64,000 nucleotides of DNA from Scylla paramamosain (GCF_035594125.1 NC_087166.1:22170766-22234765); one strand, 5' to 3'; positions 39,481 to 50,379 are shown, counted from the stretch's first letter. The notes: a model not told the origin generated them from the sequence alone. Translations and numbers: made by a program.

Positions 39481-40112
39481 TCCGCTGGTAGTGGTATTGG
39501 TTCACACGAGCTGAAGTGAACCAGGGAGGGTGGAGGCGGCGGCAGGCAGGCGGTTCCACGGGCGAGGGGCGACTCTCTGCCTGGGCCGTGTTGACCCGAG
39601 ACACGGCGGCGCCACGCACTTACCGGGGACGAGAAAACTTCCGGGGAAAAAGGAGAGGAGAGAGAGAGAGAGAGGCGTATGGAGGACTGTGGGGGAAGGA
39701 GAGAAGAAAAGGCGTGCGGGAGGCTGGTGGAGGTTAGCATAGGGAGAAAAAGCGCCACTGGGAGGGATGAGAGGTGAAGAGGAGGGTGAAAGAGACGACA
39801 CGGGAAGTCAAGTATCATTCTGTGCAGCGCGTGTGTTGCTGGCGAAAGGCGGGAAGTGGGCAGGAGTGAAGACTGATGATGGAAACAAAACACGGGAGGT
39901 TCGAGTCGCGGTAAACACGTCAAGGCGAGGCAACAACTACTGCGTCTAAATTACACCAAACCATTACGGATATTTATTACCTGAGGGATTAATTAAATTC
40001 CCCCCCTCCCCACCTGAGCATCTCCCTCCCGTGATCGGTGCCTGCAGGTTCCCAAACAAAGGCCTCTAAACACTTGTTGGCTGCGTTGTCCCTCGCCTTG
40101 CATATTGTTACC

Positions 40113-40113
<1 letters not shown>

Positions 40114-40173
<60 letters not shown>
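40114..40173. repeat. (CA)n microsatellite
   Basis: A pure CA tract of about 60 bases. Confidence 0.98.
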
Positions 40174-40174
<1 letters not shown>

Positions 40175-40728
40175 ATAACGACTTCCATTATAATTTCTCT
40201 TCCCAGTCACCGAGTGTACTGCACGTTATCAAGTGGTGTTGTCACGAGCGTCACTGGGACAGGTGGTAATGAAACGAGGCAGGTGGTGGAGTGTCTGGCG
40301 CTCTCTGTACCCACTGCCACCTGCCTCTCCATCACCTGGTGTCTATCTTTCACAGAGGTAACAAGTGCGACAGTCATGTACAGGAGTGGCGTCCGTGCAA
40401 CAGATGTATCGGTCGTGCGTTTTTTTGGGTAATTACTGAGTCCGCCTTAAAAGTCCATGTGGATAAGAGAGCAATCATGCGGCGCTCAAATGCATCAAGA
40501 TTAGTATTATACTTTCCAATGAGCCAGACCAGAGAGGCCACCACGTCCCAGCAACCACGCCCCGGCCACGCGTCACAGCCATGCCCGTCACCTTGAAGCA
40601 CAACTCCCCACAGGACGCGGCGGCGGGGTGGCAGTCTGGCAGACACACACCGCCCTGCTGCCGGTAATGGATGCAGCACCCACAACACGCCACCACCAGT
40701 AACACCGCGGCAACACGCCCATTGGGAG

Positions 40729-41355
40729 GTGTCCAGACCAGACGACACAGTATCCCCCTCTCCACGCGTGGCTGAGTGCCCTACAAACCCTCGGCGTCAC
40801 CTCGGCGGCGTCTTGACTCACCGAGGGACATCAGTACCGCCGAGATTTCATTCCGAGTCAATAGAAGCGGCCGCCGCCCTGCCCTTAGCCTTCCCATATT
40901 GGTCAAGGGGCTGCTCCAAATGGCTCCCCGCGGCCCACACACGCCCGCCCACCACACGCACGAGGCACCAACAGTTACCCCAGCATGCGTCCAGCGTGGG
41001 CCGTCCCTCTTCCGCTCCCCGGCGAGGGCGACAGGGGGCCGGATTCCTTCATCTAATTTGGCTCAGGCTGGCGGGGCGGGCAACGGGCTCCTCCCAGGGG
41101 CTGCGGCAGGTGACCGGAGACAATATTACCAGCAGTGAGAGGCGGGGAGGCTTTTCAGAGCACTTCCCTCCCTGGGCAAGAGTAACACTGCCGATACCTC
41201 ACAGGCACAGCCACATCAAGAGAAAGGTGAGGAGTTTCTGCCAGTGCTGGGAGGCAGGACAGAATGCGAATGTCACTAAGATCTCGGACCGACATTGTCT
41301 CAGGGATACAAGATTAAGACGCGTTTTAAGAGCCACTGTCTTGATGCGGCGTTAA
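40729..41355 (+). CDS. Hypothetical open frame in GC-rich DNA, probably not a gene
   Basis: A 208-codon frame with mixed, non-repetitive composition rich in Arg, Pro, Ser and His. It begins MSRPDDTVSPSPRVAECPTN and ends LRATVLMRR. I recognise no domain, signal peptide or membrane segment. Overlapping frames of comparable length exist in the other plus frame and on the minus strand nearby, which is typical of GC-rich noncoding DNA. It is listed only because it is among the longest frames not made of a simple repeat. Confidence 0.1.
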   Translation: MSRPDDTVSPSPRVAECPTNPRRHLGGVLTHRGTSVPPRFHSESIEAAAALPLAFPYWSRGCSKWLPAAHTRPPTTRTRHQQLPQHASSVGRPSSAPRRGRQGAGFLHLIWLRLAGRATGSSQGLRQVTGDNITSSERRGGFSEHFPPWARVTLPIPHRHSHIKRKVRSFCQCWEAGQNANVTKISDRHCLRDTRLRRVLRATVLMRR

Positions 41356-41412
41356 ACCACTGCCGGCGACACTGATGAGGATCATTAACTTCTTTTCTAT
41401 CCTCATATCAAG

Positions 41413-42036
41413 ATGAGAGACGTCTGCTTATCTAAAACTAAAAGAACTTCGCCTAATGTTGTTTTTTTTTCGTCTTTCCTCTCTAACTCAGAAAACTGTA
41501 GACATAAATACACGAACAATCCACTCCAATGTATTACGTCTCAAACTGTTAAAAATCAAGGTTACAACTCCAATCCTCCACCAGAGAGCGTCCCATTCAT
41601 CAGAGCAATGTTAAACCATCAAAAACACTCACAAGACATCTACTCCCTCAGGCCAGCAAACATCAGGCAAACACGCGTACCCTGCCCTGTGTGTACCCGC
41701 GAGTCCCCTCCTTCCCTGGACACCCATACAGAGGGACCACCTGCCGCGTCCTTCCCTTACCCGCCTCCCGCCCCGCAGTCGACACCAGCCTTGCGTCCCT
41801 CGCTGCCCGTGTTCATCATCTGCCTTCCTGTCAGCGCCGCGAACTGTTTCCTTCCCGCCTCGCCGCCCTCGCCTGCTCCGCCCAAGCGGCTGTCTCATGC
41901 TGTATCTTTTTTCCCTTCCTCCGTTCAGACCTTATGCTATTACCTAGTCACCACCACCACCACCACCACCATTACCACCGCCACCACCACCATCACCACC
42001 TTCTTCATCTCCAAATCCTTCTGTTTTATTTCATGA
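41413..42036 (+). CDS. Hypothetical open frame preceded by an acceptor-like site, probably not a gene
   Basis: A 207-codon frame. Within it, a long pyrimidine tract ending CTAACTCAG at about 41491 looks like a splice acceptor. The following peptide SENCRHKYTNNPLQCITSQT is of ordinary composition before the frame becomes Pro/Ser/Ala-rich and then runs into (CAC)n. No donor or homology is apparent. Confidence 0.1.
   Translation: MRDVCLSKTKRTSPNVVFFSSFLSNSENCRHKYTNNPLQCITSQTVKNQGYNSNPPPESVPFIRAMLNHQKHSQDIYSLRPANIRQTRVPCPVCTRESPPSLDTHTEGPPAASFPYPPPAPQSTPALRPSLPVFIICLPVSAANCFLPASPPSPAPPKRLSHAVSFFPSSVQTLCYYLVTTTTTTTITTATTTITTFFISKSFCFIS
41949..42000. repeat. (CAC)n imperfect microsatellite
   Basis: CAC trinucleotides with ATT, GCC and ATC interruptions. 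Confidence 0.92.
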
Positions 42037-42762
42037 TGTTTTCTCACACGTGATTGACAAGTAACAGTACATAGTTTAGCACATGTTCTTATAAGTTACT
42101 AAATCGGCTGGGATCTATTTTTTTTTTTTCTATGTATTTCTGTCTTCCTCTTCCTCCTCCTCCTCCTCGTTCCCTTTTCTCTTCCTCCTCCTCCTCATTC
42201 GCTGTCACCGTCCCTGCCTCCTCTCCTTCACCACCGTCGTAAGCGGTCAAGAGAGCATAACATTAACCTCGCTAATGCAAGTGCGGGCCGCCAGGGGGTC
42301 ACGCCACGTCTGCACCACGGCCGAGGGTGCCATGCGGAAGACGCTAACTGAGATTTCAGTGCCTTTAAGTTGCAGTTTGTCGGCGGCTGCTGCGTGAACT
42401 GCTGTGTCGATGAGAACTTCAGGCGACGGCCGAGACTCGCATTCAATTATATTTCGCTTTACGTCGCTGTTCAAAGGTCGGCGGGAGGGCGGGAGGGCAG
42501 GACGGCGCGCAGGTTGCTTTAGAGAGAAAGAGAGGGAGGTTCTCGTTAGGGAAGTGCATACGAGGAGGGAGGGAGGCTGGGGACAGGGAAGATGAGAGGA
42601 CTTTCGAGGTCGTCAAGCACGGCGGCGCCCAGCGTGGTGTGACCTTGCAAGTGAGTCCTTCAGTGACCTGCCGCACTCCTGCACCTGTGGACGGCACAGC
42701 GTACTCGGGTTTCAGTACAGCACGCAAGCACGCACATACATGCAAAAACACACACATGCAAA

Positions 42763-42766
<4 letters not shown>

Positions 42767-42810
<44 letters not shown>

Positions 42811-42914
42811 CTCCTTTCCTATACGTAAAACCAAACATTTTCGTCAGTCAGCATTTACACCCTAACAAACAGACTAAATGACTGACTGACTGACTGACTG
42901 GCTGACTGACTGAC
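42767..42914. repeat. (CA)n and (GACT)n
   Basis: (CA)n at 42767-42807 and a GACT/GGCT tetranucleotide run at about 42877-42914. Confidence 0.95.
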
Positions 42915-43390
42915 AACATCCCATCTCTCGATCAGACGAGCAAAGGACACGCGCTGCCCTGATGACTCTGGCTTCTGGACACACAGTGGCCGGCGGGGCG
43001 GACACTGGACACTTGAAGAGGCCACTTTTACCTCGAGTGGAATTCCCTCCCGTCCTCCTGAAAGCTTCTGCAAACATCGCCCTCACAGACCTGCCAGGAT
43101 AATCCCCTTCAGCCACTCCTTCACCTGCTCCTGCTCCTCCTGGTCCAACTCCTGCATCCTGCCTCCTGCCTGGTTCGCTCGCTTCCTACCACGTGCCGCC
43201 CCTCGTGCCCCGCTGTGCCCCACCATGCTCTTTTACCATTAAGTAGCGTCTTCTCTTCCTCTTCTCCTCCTCGCTGTTACGGTCGTGTCCTCGCTAACAT
43301 CCTATTCAGCCCGAGTCTCGCTTCTCGCTTCTCACTTCCCTTGCTGGAAACATGATATTCGCTTCTTGTTTTTGGTCTCAGTCAGTCGGG

Positions 43391-43392
<2 letters not shown>

Positions 43393-43482
<90 letters not shown>
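43393..43482. repeat. (CT)n microsatellite
   Basis: A pure CT tract of about 90 bases. Confidence 0.98.
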
Positions 43483-43485
<3 letters not shown>

Positions 43486-43800
43486 GAAGTCTTGTCCAGT
43501 AATCCCAAGCGTTAATACAGCCTGAAAACTCTAATCGCAAGGAACACAGCAAGGGACTGACTGGTTTGGGTCGTTTTAGAAATACAACGCTCACTAAGGC
43601 CGGACCAGAGGCGGTGTGAGGAAGGAACAGTCTGGACAAGTGGAGGCTGAACGCACGACGGAATGACACGAGCGTAGAGTTTTTTTTCTTTTATGAGTGC
43701 AGAGTGACATTAAGCGCAAGACAGTAGAGGTCATATGGCGTAATGGTTAGACATGTAACGGCAACTGTGATGGGGTTAAGTTAATACGGTGCAACTCCTC
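43483..43800. other. Unassigned DNA
   Basis: Mixed composition. At 43735-43752 a plus-strand TATGGCGTAATGGTTAGAC resembles a tRNA D-arm and A box, facing the SINE-like segment that follows. No gene recognised. Confidence 0.4.
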
Positions 43801-43886
43801 TGACTAAAGCAACTGTCGCGTGCAGGGGTCGAATTCGCAACCTTTCGTCTAGGAGTCCACCGCCTTACCACAGAGCCACATGGGCG
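43801..43886 (-). mobile_element. tRNA-derived SINE head, degenerate
   Basis: On the minus strand the sequence runs ATGTGGCTCTGTGGTAAGGC, with an A-box-like TGGCTCTGTGG, and about 30 bases further GTTGCGAATTCGACCCC, a B-box-like match to GGTTCGANTCC. Spacing between the two is right for a tRNA-type polymerase III promoter. Acceptor stem ends do not pair, so it is not a functional tRNA gene. Next to it ATAAACGTTAAATA is repeated at 43888-43901 and 43911-43924. Confidence 0.5.
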
Positions 43887-43973
43887 AATAAACGTTAAAT
43901 AAATGATGTGATAAACGTTAAATAGAAGAAGAATCTGTACTTGACTCACAGCTGCCTGTCAATTATTTCATGG

Positions 43974-44375
43974 ACTAAATCCTTTCACAACTATTATACT
44001 TTTTTCTTCATAATCACCTACAACTTCTGAACATTTTGTAATCCCTTAAGTTCTTTTATAGCTGAGAAAAGATAAGTTAATTTTTTTCTGTGTATTCATG
44101 TAAATAATTCATTTCTACACTGCTCTAGACGTTTTCTTCATAATCACCTACGGTTTTTTAACACATTTCGGTAATCTCTCAAGTTGTGCTGCAGCAGAAA
44201 ACAGGTAAATTAACTGTTTCTTTGTATACGTGTAAATCATTTATGTCTACACCACTCTAAACGCTGGACACATTTCTATAATGTCCCAAGTTGTTCTATA
44301 GCGGAGAAAAACAATCTAACCTTTTATTTCTGCGTGTCCATGCAAACCATCTGCCTGTACACCACTCTGAGCGTT
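43974..44375 (+). repeat. TTAACCC-family left end plus an internal 110-130-base tandem array
   Basis: CTAAATCCTTTCACAACTAT at 43975 resembles the family left end. Units then repeat: CTTCATAATCACCTAC at about 44007 and 44136; TAATC.CT.AAGTTGT.CT with AGAAAA at about 44040, 44170 and 44280; CTACACTGCTCTAGACG, CTACACCACTCTAAACG and GTACACCACTCTGAGCG at about 44114, 44247 and 44357. The third unit lacks the CTTCATAATCACC block. Confidence 0.75.
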
Positions 44376-45413
44376 AACAAGGGACGAGCATTGCAGCGGA
44401 ACGGTCAGCTGGGCGGAGGAATTATGAGAGAAATCCACAGCTTCAGTTTTTCTCGTTCCACCTGACCGCGAGAAAAAGAGAGAAAAGAATTATTGTCACG
44501 TTGGCGAGGCGTGCGACGTGACGGCGAGCTGACAGCACGACGAGTGTTTATCCGCGAGAAGCAGTGTTTACCTTGGCGTCTTGGGAAGAACATGACCGAC
44601 CAATTCTTATCGGTGAGGAGTTAGCGCGTCTAGCTGTACAAAAAGTCATGTTTGCCGCGTCAGGGGAACCTCTGTCACGAGAAACAACTTGAGGAGAACC
44701 TGTTCGTGCCGCGCTGGTGTAGGAGGAGGGGGACACGAAGCGGGGGCGACTATACGGTGAGGAGAACATACCACGACTGTAGTGACTAGACAGGGAAGTC
44801 CCGAACCCCGCTGGACAGGTGTGTGATGTAACGCAACCTGACTCCATCTGACACCTGTGACCCGTACGCCTGTCAGGGATACTTTTCTTTTTCTTTTTTT
44901 TTCCATGGGGTTCTAATCAAGGATAATAGACAGACGGGAAAAAAAGAAAGGTCCAACGAAGGTGCCAGTTCCCAAAGAGTTGTCTGGCTAAAGACACAAC
45001 AGATGAGAGGATGAAACCTGCGCAATTCATTATGCAGCTCTCAAAAAGGTATTTACAAGATGGGATTGAAATATTTTTCGCTAATTTAGTTTACTTTTCT
45101 TGAGGTGCAGTGAGGTGTTTTCAAGTCGTTTTCTCTTTTATACATTTTTTTTTTTCTTCGAATGATTTGTAAGTCGGTTTTCATTGGGTAAGATATATTC
45201 AAGTTGTATTTTTCATTCTTTTCTTTCCCTAACTGCATTTTTTTTTTCAATCGTGTTTTTTCCACCTTTTTATTTTCCAGTCACTTTCTTCAGCACTTTA
45301 CTCCAGTGATATACCTCGATTCTTTTCTCTATTCTGTTACATTCTACCTCTAGTTTTCTTTTCGTGCAGCTTTCCAGTCATCCTGTGATTAGTTAAAAAA
45401 AAAAATAAAATCC
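44376..45413. other. Unassigned DNA, possible intron
   Basis: Mixed composition with a GC-richer part at 44400-44860 and T-rich DNA from 45100. It lies downstream, on the minus strand, of the candidate exon at 45420-45456. The 60-100-codon minus-strand frames near 44405-44906 have no recognisable content. Confidence 0.4.
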
Positions 45414-45419
45414 ACTTAC

Positions 45420-45456
45420 GTTGCGTCCCACTTTCCACTCGATCAACAGTCCATAC
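45420..45456 (-). CDS. Candidate 37-base internal exon (microexon)
   Basis: On the minus strand a branch-point-like GTAGCTAAT, then an unbroken pyrimidine run TTTTTTCTCCTCTCTTTTCT and CAG at 45459-45457, precede the exon. The next 37 bases are followed immediately by the donor GTAAGTGG at 45419. Both sites match metazoan consensus closely. Two of three frames are open. One reads YGLLIEWKVGRN and ends exactly at the donor after a one-base phase; the other reads VWTVDRVESGTQ. A length of 37 is not a multiple of three, so skipping it would shift frame. I do not recognise the peptide. If real, much of the surrounding repeat-rich DNA is intron of a minus-strand gene. Chance co-occurrence of two good sites cannot be excluded. 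Confidence 0.4.
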
Positions 45457-45584
45457 CTGAGAAAAGAGAGGAGAAAAAATTAGCTACAACTTGCCTTCAT
45501 CTGACAAGAGCAAATTATACCAGGTCAATGATTGGCTGAGAAACACTAATATAGTTTTTTTTTTTTTTTATCTAAACATTACAC

Positions 45585-46165
45585 ACTTAATGGAATAAAA
45601 TGGCAATGAAAATACAGAAAAAAAGACTTGTGTTCTTAAGCTAAAGATTATTACTACTCTGTATCATCTATTTCAAAGCTGCTGCAGGTTCACTCCTCCT
45701 CAGTTTAACACTCCCTGCAAAATGAAAGGATAGTGAGAACTGAACCTTTCTGGCGATGATGCAGCTGACTTAACTGAGTGAAATGACAAAGAAACTACAA
45801 AACGAAGCCGTGTTCTTAACCTAAAATTCATGACTTGTTCTGTCGCATTCATTTAAAAGCTGCTCCTAATTCAATCTTTCCTACTTAACATTCACCACAA
45901 AGGAAAAAAGTAGGGAAGGTATACTGTAGTTGACAATAGAATAAAATGACAATGAAATTACACAAATACCCGAAAAAAAAAGCGGAGTTCTTAAGCTAAA
46001 AATCATCACTGTCCAGTATCATTATTCATTTCAAAGGTGTTCCTGATTCACTCCCACTAAACATCCCGTACAAAAGGACAACTGCCCTCAATCATTCATT
46101 CAAAGTTGGTCCTAGTCCTTCCCTCTCTCTCAATTAACACCCCTTACAAAACGAAAGGCAGAGAG
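45585..46165. repeat. Degenerate tandem array, about 178-base unit, three copies plus a partial
   Basis: GAATAAAATGGCAATGAAAA (about 45592), GTGAAATGACAAAGAAACTA (45778) and GAATAAAATGACAATGAAAT (45940) start the units. GTTCTTAAGCTAAA or GTTCTTAACCTAAA follows at 45632, 45812 and 45987 (periods 180 and 175). ATTTCAAAGCTGCTGC, ATTTAAAAGCTGCTCC and ATTTCAAAGGTGTTCC follow in phase. A fourth partial, ATTCAAAGTTGGTCC, lies near 46097. Confidence 0.9.
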
Positions 46166-46647
46166 AAGTAGTGAATGTTCCTAGCAGCAGTATAGGCGAG
46201 GGGCGTCTCCTTGTGTTGTATGGCGGAACGAGAACAACACTTCCCCCTCGCCTCCCTTCCCTCGCCGCTTCTCGGTCAAAAATAACCGGCTCATTAGTAG
46301 GCCCAAGGCGAACAAAACACCTCACGCCGCCACGCCACGCCAGGTAATTAGCGGTCGTTAGTGCCGCGGGAATCACACAACACTACGCACTGCTCTTAAC
46401 CCTGCAACGCCACAAACCGCGCCATAACAGGCCGACAACTACCACAGTTATCCTCCTTGTAATGCTCCTACACCATGCTATGCCATACGCTGGGGCCACA
46501 ACTCACTCTAACTCTCTGCCAAGTCATGCCACCCACACCAGGATTACAGGTCTCTAATTTTTCTATACCATCCCATACACCACTACAGCTAAACCTTCTG
46601 TACCACTAACCACTCTGTCTCCTGTACACCATGATGTGGCACTAAAT
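46166..46647. other. Unassigned DNA
   Basis: GC-richer than average with several short CACGCC and ACACCA words. No gene recognised. Confidence 0.45.
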
Positions 46648-46857
46648 ACTTAACCTTTCACTGTAATTGTTTTTTTTTTTTTATTAACAAAGAGAGCACT
46701 GTATATATGAAGAGGTACGTTCAGGAAAAGAAAGCATAAAGGGTTAGTTATGTATTTCTTGGGCCGTAGAACAATATGAGACTGTAGTACGTAAGTGTCT
46801 AAAAAGTTGTAAATCGTTTGTAAGAAAATATTTGTCAAGCAGTGGAAGGGTTAAGGA
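46648..46857 (-). mobile_element. TTAACCC-TIR element, copy 8 (inverted)
   Basis: The plus-strand left end ACTTAACCTTTCACTGTAAT and right end GCAGTGGAAGGGTTAAGG are inverted copies of each other. On the minus strand the interior reads TTCTTACAAACGATTTACAA, then CTTTTTAGACACTTACG, matching copy 6. With about 210 bases and both ends present it is the cleanest copy of the family. Confidence 0.78.
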
Positions 46858-47394
46858 ACATCTTATCTTGCTACATTTAACTTCACAAACTCTTATACCA
46901 CACCTCACTCCTGAAACTCTCTTATCACATGCCACTCGTGAAACTTCTCCACCTCACATTCTACTCAGACATTCACTCCATACCACACACCACTTCAACA
47001 CTCCCATACCAAACCACACATAACAGAAAGACAGGTTTATCCACACTCCCACATCACAATACACACACTACAGCACCACCACAACCACCACCACTACCAC
47101 CACTACATTCCAAAGTACCTCTCCTTCCCAAACACCACCACACCAAACACGCATCCCTACAACCACAACCACCACCACCACCACCACCACCACTACACCG
47201 CCTCCCACTCTTCCGCCGTCGCCACACGTCATACAGATAAAAGGAATATGAATCGTGTCGTTAATCTTGACTTATTGCCAAAATGGAGAAGATCAATATC
47301 AAGGCTCCAGTCAGTCCAGCTCCTCCCGGCCGCTGCCCAGTCACCACTCAGCCAGTCAGCCAATCACCACGACCCAATAGTCAGGTGCAGGGAG
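46858..47394. other. CA/CCA-rich spacer
   Basis: ACCACA and CCACCA words dominate to about 47230, with (CCA)n near 47165-47195. Mixed DNA follows. The His/Pro-rich frames here are composition artefacts. Confidence 0.6.
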
Positions 47395-48322
47395 GCATGA
47401 GAAGTGGAAAAGGTGAAGAATAGTTGTTAAAAGATAAGGATACGGAAGAATAGGATAAAAAAATGCTGAAACTGGAAGAAGAGTGTAGAGAAGAGAAGAA
47501 GAGTTAAAATAAAAAGGGAAGTGTAGGGATGGAAGAGAATAAAACAGTTGAAATAAACAGAGAAGCGTGGGAAAGAGGATGAAGGAGAGATGGAAGAGAA
47601 GGAAAATGTTGGGAAAAAGGAAGAAGGGATAGAAGAGGATAAGAAATGTTGAAATAGAGAAGAGGAATAAGGAGTGAAAGAGAAATGTTAACAAAAGGAA
47701 TTGTAGGGAGAACGAGAATGAAGGAGAAATGGAAAAAAAAAATCGCTAAAATGGAGGAGAAGAGAGGAAAGAAAGATTCGAGGATAAAGGAAAGTAAGGA
47801 GAGAAATGCTGAAAGGGAAAGAAGAGAAAAGGGAAGACAAAGGGAGTAAGAGGAGGAGAGAAGGAAGATGGAAGAGAACAATAGCTGAGGTTGAGAAGGG
47901 AAGAGAGAAAGGACTGAGAAGAAAGACGAGTAAGAAATGTTAAAAGGAAAAAGGAGAGACGTGAAAGAGAAAACAAAACAGACAAAAGGAAAGAAAGGTA
48001 AAAAGGAGAAAGACGAAAAAGAAAAATAGATGGAAATGAAAGAAAATGGATGAGAAAAAGATTAAGAATAAGTAGGAGGAGGAGGAAAAATGTTGAAAGG
48101 GGAAGGAAATGAGAGAGATAAAAAGAGGCGGACATGATGAGGGAATGAGAGGGAAGAAGCGAGAGTGATAGGAAAGAATGATGAGATATTGGCAAGTGAC
48201 GGGCAGCTGAATGACTATGAGGAGAGAAAGATGTTTAGATGAAAGAGAACGAACGTGATGGGAAGGGAAGAAATTGTAATAAGAAAGAGGAAGGAAAGAA
48301 AATCGTAATAAATGGGCTGAAA

Positions 48323-48328
<6 letters not shown>
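47395..48328 (+). repeat. Polypurine degenerate tandem array, GAAATGTTGAAA motif
   Basis: The plus strand is almost all purine. The word AAATG(T/C)TGAAA or a close relative recurs near 47463, 47606, 47645, 47684, 47803, 47935 and 48088, each followed by GGAAGAAGGA-type purines and preceded by ATAAGGA or GATAAGA. Spacing is about 40-150 bases. Minus-strand 110-220-codon Ser/Phe/Leu frames are artefacts. Confidence 0.7.
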
Positions 48329-48410
<82 letters not shown>

Positions 48411-48515
48411 GTGATACTGAAAGGAAATCAAGGAAAAGGTAAAGAAGACGAAGAGGAGGAGGAAAATCGAAAAATAAATGAGAAGAGAAGCCAATAACAT
48501 AAAAAAAGATAATAG

Positions 48516-48597
<82 letters not shown>

Positions 48598-48657
48598 AAA
48601 GAGAAATGAAAAAGCGAGGAAGAAATAGGAGGAAGGAGGTAAGAGGAAGGAAAAATG

Positions 48658-48726
<69 letters not shown>
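48329..48726. repeat. Three (GA)n tracts in 400 bases
   Basis: Pure (GA)n at 48329-48406, 48519-48593 and 48663-48726, separated by purine-rich DNA that continues the style of the preceding array. Confidence 0.97.
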
Positions 48727-48728
<2 letters not shown>

Positions 48729-48929
48729 CAGCCAGCGTGAGTTTCGTGGCTATAATCGAAGTCGTTTATTCTATTTTCATATCAGGTTAATTCTCGTATA
48801 TTCTCAAAATTTGTTTCGATTTTAGCATTAGGCGCGCCCCGACCACACAGATAATGGCCCTCCGCGGCTGACCGATGCTCCCTTAAATGTCGCCCGCAGG
48901 ATATCGATCACTCCATAATGACGACCAAG
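48727..48929. other. Unassigned spacer
   Basis: AT-rich then GC-richer DNA with no gene recognised. Confidence 0.4.
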
Positions 48930-49345
48930 AGGCGGCGGCGGCTGAGCGAAGGCCGACCTCTCACGCGCGAACTGGCCTGCTGGAAGATCTCTGACATGGA
49001 CGACTTCAAGGGTGACCTCAAATTGAGTGGCGATCTCAAGGACGACCCACAAACTACACGACTTTTGACGACAAGACTCTTAAAACTGGATAATTTCTAG
49101 ACCTCAAAGTGGACGACCTTACACTAGATGACCTCAAGAACGACCCTCAAACTGAAGGACCCTTAAACTGGACGGCCCTCTGATTGGACCAACCTTAAAC
49201 TGGTCGACCCTCAGACTGGACGACCATCAAACTCGACCACCTCTGACGAGACTACTTTAAACTGGGAGACCTCAGTGACGACCTCTAACCGGTAGATCTC
49301 ATTGACGACTCCAAGGACGACTACAAGGATGACCTCAGACTTCAG
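48930..49345 (+). repeat. Short-unit GAC/CTCAAACTG tandem array
   Basis: Words of the form GACGACCTCAAACTG recur about every 12-26 bases for roughly 400 bases, for example GGTGACCTCAAATTGAGTGG, GACGACCCACAAACT, GGACGACCTTACACT, GACGACCATCAAACT and GACGACTACAAGGATGACC. Part of it is open as a 60-codon plus frame reading MDDFKGDLKLSGDLKDD, but stops appear by 49100 and copies are out of frame with each other, so a coding repeat is unlikely. Confidence 0.82.
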
Positions 49346-50379
49346 ACAGTACCTGAAACACCTGCAGGAAGTTATGATACACTTCACCACCTCCTCCTCC
49401 GTCTCCTTTTGGGACATTACACTCTTCTACTCCATCTTGGTCTTCATCCTCCTCCACCTCTTCAGTCAGTCACAACACTTCATATCCACTCAGCTGTCCA
49501 GTCCTGTCTCGCTTCACGCCTCGCCTTTCCCTTCCCATCCGCAGCCACAGGGTCACAGCGCAGCGCCACATCCATTAATCCACGACCAACACTCCCCTCT
49601 CCCACTCCATCCCTCGCCTTCCACACTCACTCCATTTCCATTCTATAATCCCTCTTCTAGAATCTGTTTCCTTCCCTTTAGTCTTGGATCTCTCTATCAT
49701 ATTCACGTCATTGCCGTAACGCCTCTTCTTTCGTCCTCCTTTCTGTCTCATCGTGTTTTTTTTTTAGTCGTTTACTGTTCTTTTAATTACTAGCGCCACT
49801 TTTTTGTTATTCCTATTCCCTTACTACTCTTTTCCTTAACCTCCTTCCAATTACTTTCCTTTCCCTTTCTCTTCTTTCCCTTACTTTCCATTCTCTTACT
49901 ATTCTTTCCCTTCTCTGTTCCTCCTTTATCTTTGTCTCCTTCCTGTTACTCTTTCTTTTACTCTCCTTTCCCATATTTTCCTTTATTTTCCTCCCCCTTT
50001 CCTCTTCTTTCCCTTACTCCTCTTTGCTTTCTTACTTCCCCTTTCTCCTCCTTCTCACTACCTCGCCATCACCGCCTCACCCTTCGCTTCTCGCCCTCCT
50101 CACATATAACCCGCAGGCTCCTCGGTAAATAAAGACTTATAGCAGCAAAACGCAATTAGACGCGAAGCCGCACATTTCTCGCCCGTCAAAAGGGTGGATG
50201 TGACTGGGGTGAGGAGGCAACGCGAGCACTACCCGCACCCATCACTCTTAAGCCGCCCCTCAGGTAAGCCCAGACAGGTAACAGGTAAGACCCAACCACC
50301 ACCTCATCTTTCCGTCTGTACGTCCTTCCTCGTATTCCCAGCTGAAATTTCCATCTTTAGCTTGTTTTGTTAATCTGTT

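Larger units (their letters stand above)
39481..43250. other. GC-rich island, possible promoter or exon neighbourhood
   Basis: This is the only multi-kilobase GC-rich stretch in the window, with frequent CG dinucleotides, for example CGGCGGCGCC near 39605 and CGGCCGCCGCC near 40868. It contains an isolated minus-strand donor-like GGTAAGTGCG at about 39615-39624 and long frames on both strands, as expected from high GC and few stops. A 5' end of a gene is possible but no coding exon can be named. Simple repeats within it are listed separately. Confidence 0.45.

Noticed and set aside
46929..47240. Proline/histidine-rich 103-codon frame resembling a low-complexity secreted protein
   Set aside because: It follows from ACC/CCA-rich DNA; neighbouring frames have the same character and there is no start context.
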